NCBI GenBank assembly: GCA_040954595.2
Contig: CM082597.2
Location: 4,464,001 to 4,528,000 of the forward strand
Length of the DNA: 64,000 nucleotides
Source of the DNA: Balanoglossus misakiensis
Lineage: Eukaryota; Hemichordata
Direction: 5' to 3'
Below the pieces are notes generated by a model that saw nothing but the letters and a program-made list of their open reading frames with translations, was not told where the DNA came from and did no database searches. The position numbers and the translations under genes are program-made. Position 1 is the stretch's first letter, and each line of letters starts with the position of its first letter. This document shows positions 12,421-25,400 of the stretch, one piece after another.

Positions 12421-13899
12421 GCTTTCGCCAACCCGTTGTAACAGTTGTTTTTTAATCGTTGATTTTTTCGTTTATTCTAAATTTAGTATACTAAGGTAAA
12501 TTTAAAACTCCTTTATATATAATAAAGTACATAATGTGTATTTTAGTTTATTTTCCGAGCTACAGTCCCATCTCATAAAATGAACCCTTGAGGCACCCTC
12601 CCTACCACGGAAGGTGCAATAAACAACCCAAGAAGCATAACGATTCTTTTCTGATATCTTGGTATTCTCAATCATCATTTTCACAAAAACCAGTTCTGTT
12701 TGATCTACTCATCGTCAGTGTCGTTATCTTCAAGAACATTTTCCCTTAATTGGTTTTCAGTCGCCACCATAGCATTTGCAGAGCGGAGTACATGGTAAAT
12801 CATTCTTTGAGCAACTGCAACGTCCCCTACAACCTGCTTTGCAGCCACATTTGATAAGCTCTAGTACTGCCTATGGTGCAGGGAGAGCAAGACATTTTAC
12901 TGGATAAAACACGCCATTCTCCGATTTCCACCCATTCTTTTCGATTGGTGGAAGTTCAGAACAATTTGTTGCGTATGATTTATCCCTCATTGTGATGAAG
13001 GGGTGGCACCGTTTTACCAGATCACGCAAATCTTGTTTTTATCTGACATATTAATTCTGTAGTTTATTGCAAAATGGCCAAATAGCTATCGATCTGGAAC
13101 GTAAAACGCGGCTTACGGTGCTAAGGAAATAGCCAATATGTATTTAGTAATAAAACTGAGATGTAGTTCACAAACTTGTTTTATTTTCAGTAGTATTGAG
13201 CTACAAAATGAGCCCCAAATTTGATATTGTTAATGTTTACCAAAACAAGTTTTAGAAGTAAGACATAATTCAAGGGCTTTTTACAGCACTATTACGCTAT
13301 TGACATGAAAATTTTGAAAATACTATTTTAAAATAGACAATACTTCAACTGATATGTACTTTACAGGCTTTATTAACGACAGTATTTAACTTTGAAATGA
13401 GTTCAACTGAATATCGTTTTAATACCCTAAAAAACAAGTGTTGAACTAAAACGTACTTCAGAGTTTTTGCACAGACTGATAGCGGTGAGAATTTTAGTAC
13501 AATGGTAAATAACTCAGACATTGATTGTGCTACGAAAGAATAAACAACTCTTAACGACAAAGTTCACATCTACACAGACTTTCACTAATTGCCCCGGGAA
13601 AGAGAAAAAAGAGTAACCCTAATACATTATACTTTTTGGTATAGCCTAGTATACTATACTTTTGTAAACCATTGAAAACATGAGTGTGGTGATGAGTTGG
13701 GTGGCGGTCCAAGGTGAGGGGAGGTATATTTTGGAGGGGAGGTATATTAGTCCAAATCAGAGAGATATTTAGGTTGATTTGTTAGTGTCATAATTCAACT
13801 AAGTATGTTTATAAAACTAAGATAGCGCTGTAGTATATGTGACAACTGATACAAATGTAGGTGACTGATATGTTTACCCCATAAACCGTCTAATATTTG
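12421..13899. other. Foldback interior apart from the CXC remnant
   Basis: A/T-rich. Apart from 12705-13038 I recognise nothing in it. The 60- and 71-codon frames on the minus strand (12502-12684, 13345-13560) show no known motif. Confidence 0.5.
12705..13038 (-). pseudogene. Broken transposon-associated cysteine-rich (CXC-like) coding remnant
   Basis: Minus-strand reading from 13038 gives KQDLRDLVKRCHPFITMRDK, then SELPPIEKNGWKSENGVFYP, then a cysteine-rich block CGCKAGCRGRCSCSKNDLPC followed by TPLCKCYGGD. The spacing of cysteines resembles tesmin/TSO1-like CXC tails seen on uncharacterised transposon-linked proteins of marine invertebrates. An in-frame TAG interrupts it at 12873-12871. 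A frameshift near 12757 separates it from an acidic tail ending NVLEDNDTDDE and a stop at 12707-12705. The upstream part of the protein is not recognisable. It sits between the foldback arms and so may be the decayed internal gene of that element. Confidence 0.6.
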
Positions 13900-14742
13900 A
13901 GATTCCCAAAATGTGGAGAGGCCCTAAAATTTGACCTCCCTCATTTTTGAGCAGTTAGGTCCCCATAGAAGTTTAAAAAAAAGGAAATTGGAAGAAATCC
14001 TTTACAAATACACATGTCACACTATGAAGGTTAGATCAATGAACAAATATCTCCAGGGCTGCTAAAACTAAAGTGACCCCCCCCCCCCTGCAAGAAAATG
14101 TGATGGAGGGGTCCAACAAATTGATTTCCATCATTTCGGGGATGTTTATTCATCATTGAAACCAAAACAGCAAACAAAACAAATAACTATTAGCCAAAAC
14201 TCCTACGAGAATACACGAAATAGGCGAATAAATACCGTTAAGATTGTCGAAATGGAAGTGCGCCCCCCACAAATGTAATAGAGGGGCCCTAAAATTTGCA
14301 TGTAATCTTTTGTGACCAGGTGGGTCCCCATTTAAGTCAAAACAGCAAAAAAAAATCTTTAGCAGAAAATTCTACGAAAATGGAGTAGATAGGTGAATAA
14401 ATATCTTCGGGGAGGCCAAAACAGGAGTGACCCCCCCCCCCCCAGAAAAATATGATGGAGGGGCCCTAAAAATTGCACCCCAACATTTTCGGGTAGTTGG
14501 GTCCCCATTGAAGCCAAAACAGCAAAAAAATCAATTTTAGCACAAAAATCCTACGGGAATACACGTCATACCACAAAACGGAAGTACCCCCCCCCCGAAA
14601 AATATGATGGAGGGGCCCTTAAAATTGCACCCCATCATTTTCGGGTAGTTGGGTCCCCATAGAAGCCAAAACAGCAAAAAAATCAATTTTAGCACAAAAA
14701 TCCTACGGGAGCTGTTTTTCTTGACATACCATACCGCACTAT
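13900..14742 (-). repeat. Foldback right arm, five inverted units
   Basis: Reverse complement of the left-arm units, with matching spacing. The outermost two units (14450-14715) are nearly identical to their left-arm partners, which suggests arm homogenisation or recent insertion. Poly-C tracts at 14080-14089, 14431-14443 and 14587-14596 mirror the poly-G tracts of the left arm. Confidence 0.85.
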
Positions 14743-17700
14743 CAACACCCAAATACTAGTACCTTCTCAAGTCCGTCAGAATCACGGTCCTTTGCACTGC
14801 CAAGTGATGACAACCGACTACAGTTTATTGACCCTGACCCAGATATTTGAATATATAGGTTAATTGTGTAAGCGGGAGTAGCCGAATTTTCAAGGAAAGT
14901 CTATTGTATGTCTCATAAAAGGATCATAAATTACGATGTGTAGAATGTATTAGCTACCACTGTGGTTCATTTCGGGTTATTTCATTAGCCTCAACGTAAA
15001 AATATGGTATGGTATTCGAATACATATAAGCCCTGTTATCGGCTAACATTATATCTAATGCCATTTTCCAGACACGCATTCTACGTCATTGTGTGGCTGG
15101 TACTTGATTGGTCGAAAAAATCGTCGTGGGCGCAGATGCATAAACCCATTTTGTCCCATTTTCTATAATGCCCTATCTTCTATCCTTAAGGTATTTTATA
15201 TCTACTTACGTCTGTATTAACCTAATTTTGCAATCCCTTCATTTCGCTGTAAAAGTCGCGTGGAAGGGTAGGGGGGGGGGGGGGGGGGTACGATAAATCT
15301 TCAGTAAATTAGACTTGTTTCCGACCTACCTTATTGAAACCTGGCGATTGTAAGACTCTAAACATTTTTGAAAGGTGTCTAATTTTACGATGTTTTGGCG
15401 TCGCAATCAACCATACATAAAAAGAGTAGATTTTCCTACCCTGTTGCGTTATAACATGCTCCAAACTTGGGTGCAGATGATCCAATATTTCTATGGCAAC
15501 TGCCACCAATGCTTCTATTTGTTGTCCTACAGAGTATTGCTACCCCGGCTATCAAAACGAACCAAGTATAATCCCCTAATCCCTTTTTTTGTCAGCACAG
15601 GTTGAGCTACTCAACTTTAAAAAAATAATTTTATGAAATGTCAAATATTTCAAAAATTTAAGGATGAATCACCCAGTTGCCAATTGTCCACTTTCTGTCT
15701 ATGAGGGCGCCAACATTACATCAGGAAAGTCCGTACTGCCATCTACGTACATGCAGCTGTGTGCCTTTGTTGTATGTAAATGCAAGTGTAGCCAAGTCAG
15801 AAAGGCACCAAGTGTAACCATTGCAACTATCAGGACAATGTCGCATTGTTACTTTGTATCACAATATGTGTCAATGCCAACATGTTGTTACTTTGTATCA
15901 ATGAATGGTCATTTTGATACATGTACTGGTTACTAGTTGCCCTCAGCTGTGTTCAAGTATAATGCTGGTGCAGTGCTCTTGCTGATACTATCCCCGCCCA
16001 TAATATTGGTGATTCAAATGATATCTAATGGCAGCTCAAAAAAACAAAATTTTGACATTTCTTGAGTATTTTGCTCTGTATCAATTACTGCTTCCCAATA
16101 AAATATAGTTCATTACACAGCCCACAAAGTATATCAAACGTTTTTATCACTGAAAATTGAGTTTGTGCCTGGTTTTAAATTCACTTTGAACCATAACAAT
16201 CAATGGAAATCACACATACACATGGACACATACAATTTAATTACAAAAACACACACAAATATTAGACATTTTAAAGTATTTTATTGCAAAAATAATCATG
16301 TTTCACTATTAATGTTAAACACAATTGACTGAAATTGTCATACATGGTTCTTCATGCAGTTTACACAAATTAGAAAACTTGAATGAAGAAAAGCCAAGTA
16401 TAAATTTCACATGGCAAAAAAACTGTAGTCTAACTCCATTTTGTGCAAAAACAAGATATTTGATTTTCATTACAGATACAGCAACTTTCTTCCGTGTTTG
16501 CCAATCTGGTTGTGGACCATTTAAACAAAATACATGCAGTAAATTGTCCAGACAGACACACCCAGTCCCTACATGAGATATCATATCTCTATTTGGTGAC
16601 ATGTATGAATATCACCCACATCAAAACATTTGGCATACCCATGCATGCAATGTTGTATAATTATCTATTACACTATACTTCCCTTCCTGATCAGACATAT
16701 CCGAGTAGCAGCCTTTTTTCGGGAATGGGGGAGGAGGGGGGGGGGACTGATATAGGTCTGATACAAAGGCTTCAATGAACAAATTGCACCATGCTATGGG
16801 GTCCCAGTCTGACAACAAAAACAGGTAGACAAAACGTCGGTGACATCATGTTCTATTTTTAGGTTTGTATGGTGATCAATGCCTAAGAGTTCGTCAACCC
16901 AGACATACAAAAAAATTTGCAATGCTAATAGAGTGCGAGAGAAATCAGAAAATAAAATGCATTTGTGTTGCAAAAAGTGTTAATAATAAAAAAAGAATGA
17001 ACAAGTCTAATCTAATGAAATTGCACCATTTCAAATAACGAGGCTTTGCACCCAGACACCGGAATGATATATCATCTTGTTTGAAAGATGTGCTGACCTG
17101 AAATGTCTGGTGCTGGGGATCTGTGATTTTAACATTTTATGTTGGTATGTAAATTCCATGTTACTAATAAAATTTTGCTCAAATTCAAACTTACCACCCC
17201 TCCGATTTTCAAAAGAAAGGATTATAATCTGATACACAGACTGTAAATAAAACATTTATATTATAAAATTACATTCCAGAGAAATGATTCTGATGTCATT
17301 TTTAGTTTGCGTACATGTTGAAATGTGGTTATATTTATAAGAAATGTGACATCATTGTATTTTGTCTTCAGCCATCACCCTTATACCCAGTCACTCATAA
17401 ATACCTAGAGTACTGTAAACTAATGATAGAGCATATTTTCCCTCTCATTTAAGCAGAGAAATAGTTGTCTCATCTATCAATGATACGTGCAACTAGCCAC
17501 TCGTCCAGAGGCAACACATGGCCAGATCTCTGATCATAAAACATAACTGTATAAAGTCGGGCAGAGAAATTGGCTAGTACATTTTTTTTTGCATATGCTA
17601 GCAAGCTCTAATTGTAAAATATAGAAGAATATTTGTTTTTTTTGTACAAAAAATATAAAAGACAGAGTTGCCATATGGTCTTGACTAAAATGGAAATTAT

Positions 17701-17975
17701 TATGGTTCATTTGGTTGCTATGGAAATGCATTTGTTCTGGATCGATCAGCACACCATGTTCAAAAGAACAATTTTGCCAACTGACAAAATATGCTATAAA
17801 ATAAAAAAATATCTAAAACTGTGTTTTGGCTTTCAAATGAACTGATACTCAATGAAGTGGCATACTTTGAATTTCCTAAATGACGTTATTGTGGTCTCCT
17901 TGCTTGGGATCTTACCTCAGATTTCTGATCTGCAGCCGTCAATCTTAAATCTCTTCCTGTTGGACGATTTGAGAA
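14743..17975. other. Spacer between mir-125 and the foldback element
   Basis: Contains a poly-G tract (about 15271-15289), a poly-G tract near 16736-16745 and a short copy of the dispersed tandem-repeat family (15835-15950). No gene recognised. It could include the 3' end of the primary miRNA transcript. Confidence 0.5.
15835..15950 (-). repeat. Dispersed 43/62-bp repeat family, copy B
   Basis: Degenerate units with TTGTTACTTTGTATCA at about 15847 and 15886. The flank CAGCTGAGGG on the minus strand also borders copy A (near 2805). Confidence 0.6.
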
Positions 17976-18052
17976 TGCCACCCGGCTCCTGAGCGGCTAA
18001 CCTGTGAACTGTGGGTACCTTCACAAGTTAGGGTCTCAGGGATAGGGTAGCA
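17976..18052 (-). ncRNA. mir-125: mir-125 (lin-4 family) microRNA precursor
   Basis: The 5' arm (18021-18042, minus) is the canonical 22-nt miR-125 with seed CCCUGAG. The 3' arm (17984-18005) is ACAGGTTAGCCGCTCAGGAG plus CC, the expected star strand. An eight-pair lower stem (TGCTACCC with GGGTGGCA) closes the hairpin, and the loop is short (about 15 nt). It is the third member of the minus-strand cluster, 9.3 kb downstream of let-7. In other bilaterians miR-125/lin-4 represses lin-28-type and other timing targets. A weak 61-codon frame over the same bases is a chance frame. Confidence 0.98.
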
Positions 18053-18556
18053 CTGAACTGCATCATGGGTAAAGATCACGGCGACCTTGAGGTGGACATT
18101 GTGACTGAGGTTGAAGGTCAAATGCAGCATTCAAAATGGCTGAGCCCAGTGGTCTGCTCACTTCACAGTACAGCTGTGTATATCTCCCACTGGTAAGAAG
18201 GTAAGAAACAGAATGAGCAAACAGCATGGAGTAAGAATGTATAGACAGAAGAGATCATGAGATATGTGACCTATGATGTGTGAGATAGAGTGATCAAGTA
18301 AACTTGACAATGAAGGCTATATGGAGAGTAAATAAAAGCAAAGCATTTGGCTGCCAATCGCCAACACTTAAAAAGGGACCCCAAAGATACTGAAAAATTG
18401 GTTTGCAGGTGTCTAGATGTTCCATAATTATCTGTGGTGGGTAGGTATTCAAGTATGACTATAGGTCATGTAGTTATCTTATAGGAGTTCCAATAAACAA
18501 GGGACTGGAAAGCTATTCAAAATCTTTAAATTATACATGGTATTGTTTTCAATGTC

Positions 18557-18642
18557 AACCCTTTCACCACTGGTTCCTTCTTTAGAGGTCCAACCTTACA
18601 GAAAACAATAGGTTTTGACTGAACCATAATGGTGAACGGGTT
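18557..18642. mobile_element. 86-bp palindromic MITE-like element, copy 1
   Basis: Ends are AACCCTTTCACCA and GGTGAACGGGTT, which are inverted copies. The inner arms (CTGGTT...CAACCT and AGGTTTTGACTGAACCA) also pair, so the whole unit can fold. A homologous unit is at 45129-45213. Confidence 0.65.
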
Positions 18643-19249
18643 AAATTTACACTGACTTTAATGTGAAAGTGAAACTACAGGAACATCTTATGGCAAGTAC
18701 CTGTACATGCTCTGCAGGTTATTAACTCTGACTACATGATGTCAATTTTATGTCTAATCCCTGTGTAACACATGCAAAACTTCCAGGACTTTCTGATTAC
18801 GCTACAGCTATACTGTGTTATGCATGAAGCACTATTTGCACATCAGTAAGTGTGAACGTAATAGTCTGTCTCCTAATACTGCACACTGCTACAAATCCGT
18901 GTTTGCCACTTCATACAGTACGTTATAAATTCATGGAGAGTTGGCGGAATAAAGGTTAAACCTGAAAGATTCATGTGTAACTCTTATAGTCCGATTTGTC
19001 CCTCTTCTGGTCATTATTTATTGAAGTAACAAGTGTCTGCCCACTGGCAAGACACAGTTAGCTAGCCCAGTTTTTTGAGAGAAGGGGATTTAAAGGCCGA
19101 CAATCGTCTTATTACACGCAAGTGCCTAATTTTGTGTGTAACAAACATTATGTCGCATCGAAACTGTCTCTCAGCAATGGCTGCTACCAATCACACTGAA
19201 AATTCACAGCTGTGTACTTTGATGTATGTATTTTTTCTCCTAAATTTTG

Positions 19250-19435
19250 CTACATTGTAGCAAATTGATGGAAAATAACTATGCCTGTGATAAAAAAGTA
19301 ACAATTGATTGTTGCATGATGTATATAGTGACACAATGTAACACAAAGTTGCAATATTGTATTGTTGCATGATGTATTGTTTGATACAAAGTATCAGCAC
19401 TTTGGCAATACTGTACATTGTAACAATTTTTGGCT
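19250..19435 (+). repeat. Dispersed repeat family, copy C (degenerate)
   Basis: Two or three diverged units around TTGTTGCATGATGTAT (about 19310 and 19363) and ACATTGTA(G/A)CAA at both ends. It ends in a TTGGCTTGCTATCAA block resembling the right end of copy E. Confidence 0.5.
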
Positions 19436-22400
19436 TGCTATCAAATATGTTCTACAGGCCTAGGACCTACAGGGGATGACTGGCTAACTTAGAAAAACCA
19501 AGTATCTACGGTTATTGCATATGTAAATAATCCATGCCAATGAACTGCTTTGTAACTATGAACAAAGAAAAGACGATGAATATCAAACTGACTTTTCTGA
19601 CATGATAGAAGTTACCAAATCAAAATCAGAAGGCATGCACTAAAGAAATCAAATGAGAAGCCTCCTGATTGGTCAACGTAATTTGCCCTAAAATCATCTC
19701 TTTGCTCCAATTCAATTAAATATTCACGCTTGATGACTTGTCATTTACATATTTCCTATCCTATGACATCTCTGTATATCTTTAAGTCAAAAAAACACAC
19801 AAAACTATGATAATTACACAAATGTGACAACTATTTTGGAGGATATGTTGACGAACAAACATTTTTGACCACAACAGATTTGATGAGACAGACACATTCA
19901 CAGAAAGGTCAGCTCTTGTGACGCAAGTGTAAATGTTTAAGGAGTAACTGGTTGTCTGCCTCTATTGATTAGCAGACTCGAAGGCCGTTGTCGCCACCAC
20001 GATTAATTTAATGTCTGCCTCCCACAGCAAAAAATCCCGTAAATATTTTCAGATTTTTTTTAAAGAAACGAAGGAAATGATGGAATTTACTGAACTTTAT
20101 CTTGTTCTAAAGTGAGATAAAAAACATCAGTATGTAGCTTTTTAAATTTAGATTTTCCAACTCCTATTATAAGTCCCCCCCCCAAAAAAAAATAATTCTA
20201 TTTGTCTATACCTTCTGTAATATACTATGTAAAAAAAGTATCTGTATCTGTTCAATGCATTTTTACTCCATCACCAGTCACATGACCTTTTGCTCTTGTC
20301 ACATGCATCATCTGTGCACTCGGCATCCAGACATCATGTGACCAGACCTCAACTTTGACCTCAACTAAGTTCAAATCCAGTTGAGAGCCATAATTCCTAA
20401 CATTATAAACGACAGATTCGCTTTGTTAACAAGACAACCCTGCCCTTGTAATGTGCTTGTGTTCTCTATCACTATGCAAAAGAAAAAAAGTCAGACAAGA
20501 AGTGAAATTTACAGCGCCATGGAATTCATTCTGTCTGCTATCAGAATTAATCTGTTCTGAGATGGAAACCATCGCTGTCACTGTATCTGAGGAGATAGGC
20601 GTTTTCTTCCACATGCATGTAATCATACTCCACCACAAATATTTCCAACACAGCGAGGCAAAGCTGCAATCACGATAAAGTCATCACCCATTTATCACTC
20701 CACTGTGGTTTAACCCCTGTGGGTTTCTATGCCCGGGTTGCACCAATATGCAGGGAAAGAGGGAAGACTTATTTACAAAACCCCATCCTTTTTCAAAAAA
20801 GTGTGATCGAAAGACAACCAGGGCTAAATCAAAGCATGGATTTGACAGACATGAATACAACCACGGTAATTTTATACCATTTGGGTGGACGACATTATCT
20901 GACACCAGTGTTCTACACAGGATATGCCAAACGGACTTAATCTACAAAGCTGTCATGCACACACGTACTGTCTCAGTCCCACTTCCCATTTTTAATTCAT
21001 CGACAAAATGCACATGATCAAATTTCACTCTCTCAAATCTCCATTTTTCATAAAATCTTTAACGAAGACGAATTTCATTCAAGAAATCAAATCCTAATTA
21101 CCTTACATAAATTAAAAACTGCATTTTCATCAACAAAGAAAAACTGTTTACGTGAGGGGGGGGGGAGAGTCTGCAGACAGAGGGCAACTGAGGTCATACA
21201 TGCCGATAAATTTCAGTCTAAATACCTGAATTGAAATTCTCCACTGAATCATTAGATGTTCAACTTTACTACCTATTTATAGTCTTTTGTGTAATTTCAA
21301 ATGGTATGTTAGTGTGTTATGCAACTGCTATTTAATCAGATACTTCTGCAAGCAATGTTTTATGTTAAGGATTCACTAATTGAAAATGTATTAGGATTAG
21401 GTTATGTTTGAGAAAATGTTTTCACTTACAAAACAATACAAACTAGCAGATTGTTTTGTCGCACAAATTAAATGCTAAGAATAACCTGCCTAACAATGGG
21501 AAAATATGAGTTATTTACGTGATGGGTGTCGACGGCAACACTGACCTAAATAAAAATCAGTTATAACTGCATTCTGTAGACTTTTATCGCATCTATTTAA
21601 CCTAAATAAAAATTCGCTTTTCATGCTGAGAGATAGTCTTGTATTGCCCCATCAATTGTCATCAATATAGTATAAGAGGTGTTCGCATATCTCCAAAATT
21701 ATTTAGCTCACAAAAGTAGCAGACTACACAGTTTTGGCGGGAAAGCATTCTGTACCAGCTAAGCCGCAAACTGTCTGCGTTTAAGCAAATATGAACAAGT
21801 CAGTAGGGTAAAGGTTTAGCACGACACGTGTGATTATCATATGCTAACGATCTCAAATATCCATCATATATCGAAAATCCTCGGCGGTTATTACACTACA
21901 AAGTTCGGCGGGAAATATAATGTCTGCCCTCTGCCTCGAGTTCACCTCAAATGACCTTTCAAACAAAGTAGAGGTCACCACTGCCTTTTTTAATGTGTCA
22001 AGCTGAGGAAGTTGACAGTAAAGCCTTAATGCCCAGTACTGACAGTGACATATTACCTCAGCAACGAAATTTAACCATCTGAAGGTAAAAAATGTACATA
22101 TCCATGTATTCTAATATAAAATTTGGTTCTCGAAATTTGAATGAGCCTGTTGCAGGTCATTGTCAAAACTAATCTTGTGCCAAATGATCCATATACCTAC
22201 AATTACAAACATTTCACTTGATTCAAATATCCCATTTTTTTATCACTCCCTACGTGACCATAGAAGAAAAGATTTTTCAGTATGCATTTAGCTGAAAATG
22301 GCTAAGATTCTGGAAGAAAAATATCTGTTTTGGACAATCGCAAATAGTATTTTACAGACAAGCGAGTATAGAATGTTTAAGTCTATGCAAAAGGACAGAC

Positions 22401-25400
22401 ACACAGACATTGTTGCCGAAGCGTCTAGAATTTTTCATCCCCTACCGTACACTCAGCAAATAACTCTTTGGAGAGGGCTAACGCATTCAAACACTGGAAA
22501 TTCTCCAACCATGTCAAGCTTTCTTCAGTCTTGACACAAAACTAATACGCCTTTTTAGTGAAAATCTGCCTTTTCAGCGAAGAGGCGTCTTCATATTAAT
22601 TTCGCCCCTGGTGCATCAAATAATTTGAAAGTGCAATGTCTGTCTGTCTGTCCCCATTTCGGTGAACAGACTGTGGCAGACGCCGACATCATAAAACAAA
22701 TACTACATTTTGTTTGTCAATGCGCATGATGAATAGGCAGACATAACAGGCGACCTTTTGACCTAGATAAAGCTGAAATTCACTTCCCATGCATTGAGTA
22801 TAGGTTACTTCTTCCTCACAGACTACTTGTTAATTTTTATCTTTAAAAAAATACACCTGTCTGGAAGGCTAGTTTTCCTATAAATGTTGATTTAATTTAA
22901 ATTTGCGAGAATCTCTGAGGCCTGTTTCTTGCATAAGGATACACTGGAGGTTGAACTGAAATGTCGGTATGCAGATTTTAGGCGGGAAACCCCTTGACGG
23001 TTAACACATGCAAAAAAACGTCATTTTGATATTTCGTAAATTCAAACGAATTCTGGAAGTGTAGGAACGAGACTTCATTCTGTAGATTTTACAGACAGAT
23101 GAAGAAATTATAGCGTCGGTGATTGAACTAGTCTGCATCTGATCACTTCTCTCAGCATGAAAAATAAAGAAAGACAGACGCAGCTGCAGGTTGCGATTTC
23201 CATGCACCACACCCCTGCACTGAATGAATCTTAGAATAACCCTATTCTCTGCTGATCGGTAGAGTCCATTCTTGTGCTAAATCGGGTAAGTTTATGTACA
23301 TGGTCTGACTAAGTTTCACCGATCTCAATGTTATTTCTTCAACTGTCATAAATCTTGCCCGTCTTTACAGATAGGATACGTAATGGCTAACTACAATATA
23401 AAAATGCACTTTTCTGCATTGAAATGCTGATATTATAACACACTATTTGACACAAGTGAAACAAAAAGTGATACATGTCTGCCTGCCAGACAGGTAAAAA
23501 ATTACCAAGGGAAAAACAGATTTTCCCGTTAGAAGAAACCGAGAGACACCCTAAGTAGACACCACTGAATATTTGCATGGAAGTATTAAACTCGTGCCTC
23601 AATGAAATATCTGCATGTTTAAGATGTTGGAAAATCTCGCAATTCCGAATCCTGAACTGTCATTTCACCCCAGGCACCTGTCCTTGATTGGCCAGACATT
23701 GCAACTAGGCCATAGAATACCGAAGAACCGAGCAGAAAATTTGATTTTTTCCCCTATCCTGTAAAACAAGCAGTCGACAGAAGTCTGACCTCTGTGAAAT
23801 GCAGACGTGTACCTATGCCCTCAATTTCACATGGAAATCAGTAAGCTTTATAGACTACATGCATGTTAGTCGGCTTGACCTAAAAAAAAATTCTACACTG
23901 CTGATGTAAATTCCCCAAAGCTACTAAAACATAACTGACGCAGTTCTAATTACAAAACGTAACAGACTGGTATTCCAAATGTTCTTTTTTCTCTCTCAGT
24001 CGATGACCGAACGCCCTTACCTTAAACATATGAAAGACCGTCAGTCCATTTTTGTCAAACCTCAAACTCCATTTCGATTAAAGAGACGCAAAATGCAGCC
24101 GGATTTCTCGGCAAATTTCTCTTGTTTTCGCAGACACTCAACCAACACCTCATCTTCGCAAGCATCTAATCGCCATGACGATGATGTAATCTCTAGTTGT
24201 GGCCACTTGTAGCCAGCAACCCATTGGTGTCTGTACGTTAGCTGCACCTCCCTCTAACCCAGCTGGCGCAAAAATATAGCCTGTCTAGACGTTAATATAA
24301 TCAGGGCGATGGACTAACCCCCTAGCTTACTGTCGATTGTGAAGTACAGCAGGGATAGGGGTCCAGGGGGGTCAACTACCATTGGCTCTCATAAGTTATG
24401 CTTATTGCACGGTGCTGTAATATTAAAACAAAGCCAAAAGCGGTATGCAGAAGCAGTAAGCAGTGAACCCAGTATAGGGCGATGTTTTCAATCACAGTGG
24501 TACTGTCTGATTTCACAGACATTTTCCAACAAGCCAACATATCAATGCGCGGGCAACAGAAAACGTGTTGGTTACACGACGACTTTCGTGCAATGATATT
24601 TTACTGTTTGTCATCATTAGCATGCTAAACGGGACTCAATGAATGAATGTCTCAACAAACAAAGACAACCTCAGAATTGGCAACGGAAATGCAAGCAGCA
24701 TTCTTTCATGATTTCATCTGAGTACAACGACCTGTAATTTTTGGGGTGTCTCAAATAATCATGATTTCTCAATCAGTACATCCAATTCTTTTGTTAGATC
24801 TTGGTCAAAATGCTATGAACACAGGCCTGAGAAACACATACATACCAATATGCAAGCATCACAGATGATTCGAAAAAGCAAACTCACATTTTAAAAGAAA
24901 TCAACGAACTCTAGTTATCACCTTCTGCCAACATTTCACTTACTGATTTTGGAAGGACACTGCAGTAAATTTGACAGTTCATGAACTCAACTTCACTAAA
25001 ACTACATTACTTCCATAATACAGTCACTAAAGAGAAGAGAAAACATCAAAACACTGGAGGAACAAAGATGACATTTAACAAATGCAAAGCTCATTTCTCG
25101 CAAATTCATAAATTTCTGACATAAAATCAGACAGAACCTCAAACAACGTACATGCTTTCACTTATAAGCACCTCAAAATATGCTCAGACAGGTTTTTTTT
25201 CTTGCAGGCAATTCAAATGCCGTGCGATTGAATTCATTAGCAACATAATCTTTCACTGAGAGTTCCAGCACGTATATCGCATGTTGGCGTATTCAAACAA
25301 TGTGCCACACCTTGAAAGCATCAGTCAAATTCGTCTGTCGGTACGATTTTTTTGTTTCTCATTGAAAATTTGACATGAAAAATTGTGACACTTGGGTAGT

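Larger units (their letters stand above)
11564..14742. mobile_element. Foldback-type transposon with tandem-repeat inverted arms
   Basis: The left arm (11564-about 12420) and right arm (about 13900-14742) are inverted copies, each made of five diverged units. The marker GGGCCC-plus-GCAATTTT recurs at about 11668, 11820, 12003, 12180 and 12357 on the left, and in inverted form at about 14614, 14461, 14284, 14108 and 13920 on the right. Spacings read inwards are 152, 183, 177, 177 and 153, 177, 176, 188, so units correspond one to one. Outer ends share ATAGTG(T/C)GGTATG. This is the build of foldback elements (Drosophila FB, sea urchin TU). Many units carry a G- or C-homopolymer. No convincing target duplication was found. 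Confidence 0.8.

Noticed and set aside
17945-18130. 61-codon minus-strand frame
   Set aside because: It lies over the mir-125 hairpin; conservation there is explained by the RNA, and no protein family was recognised.
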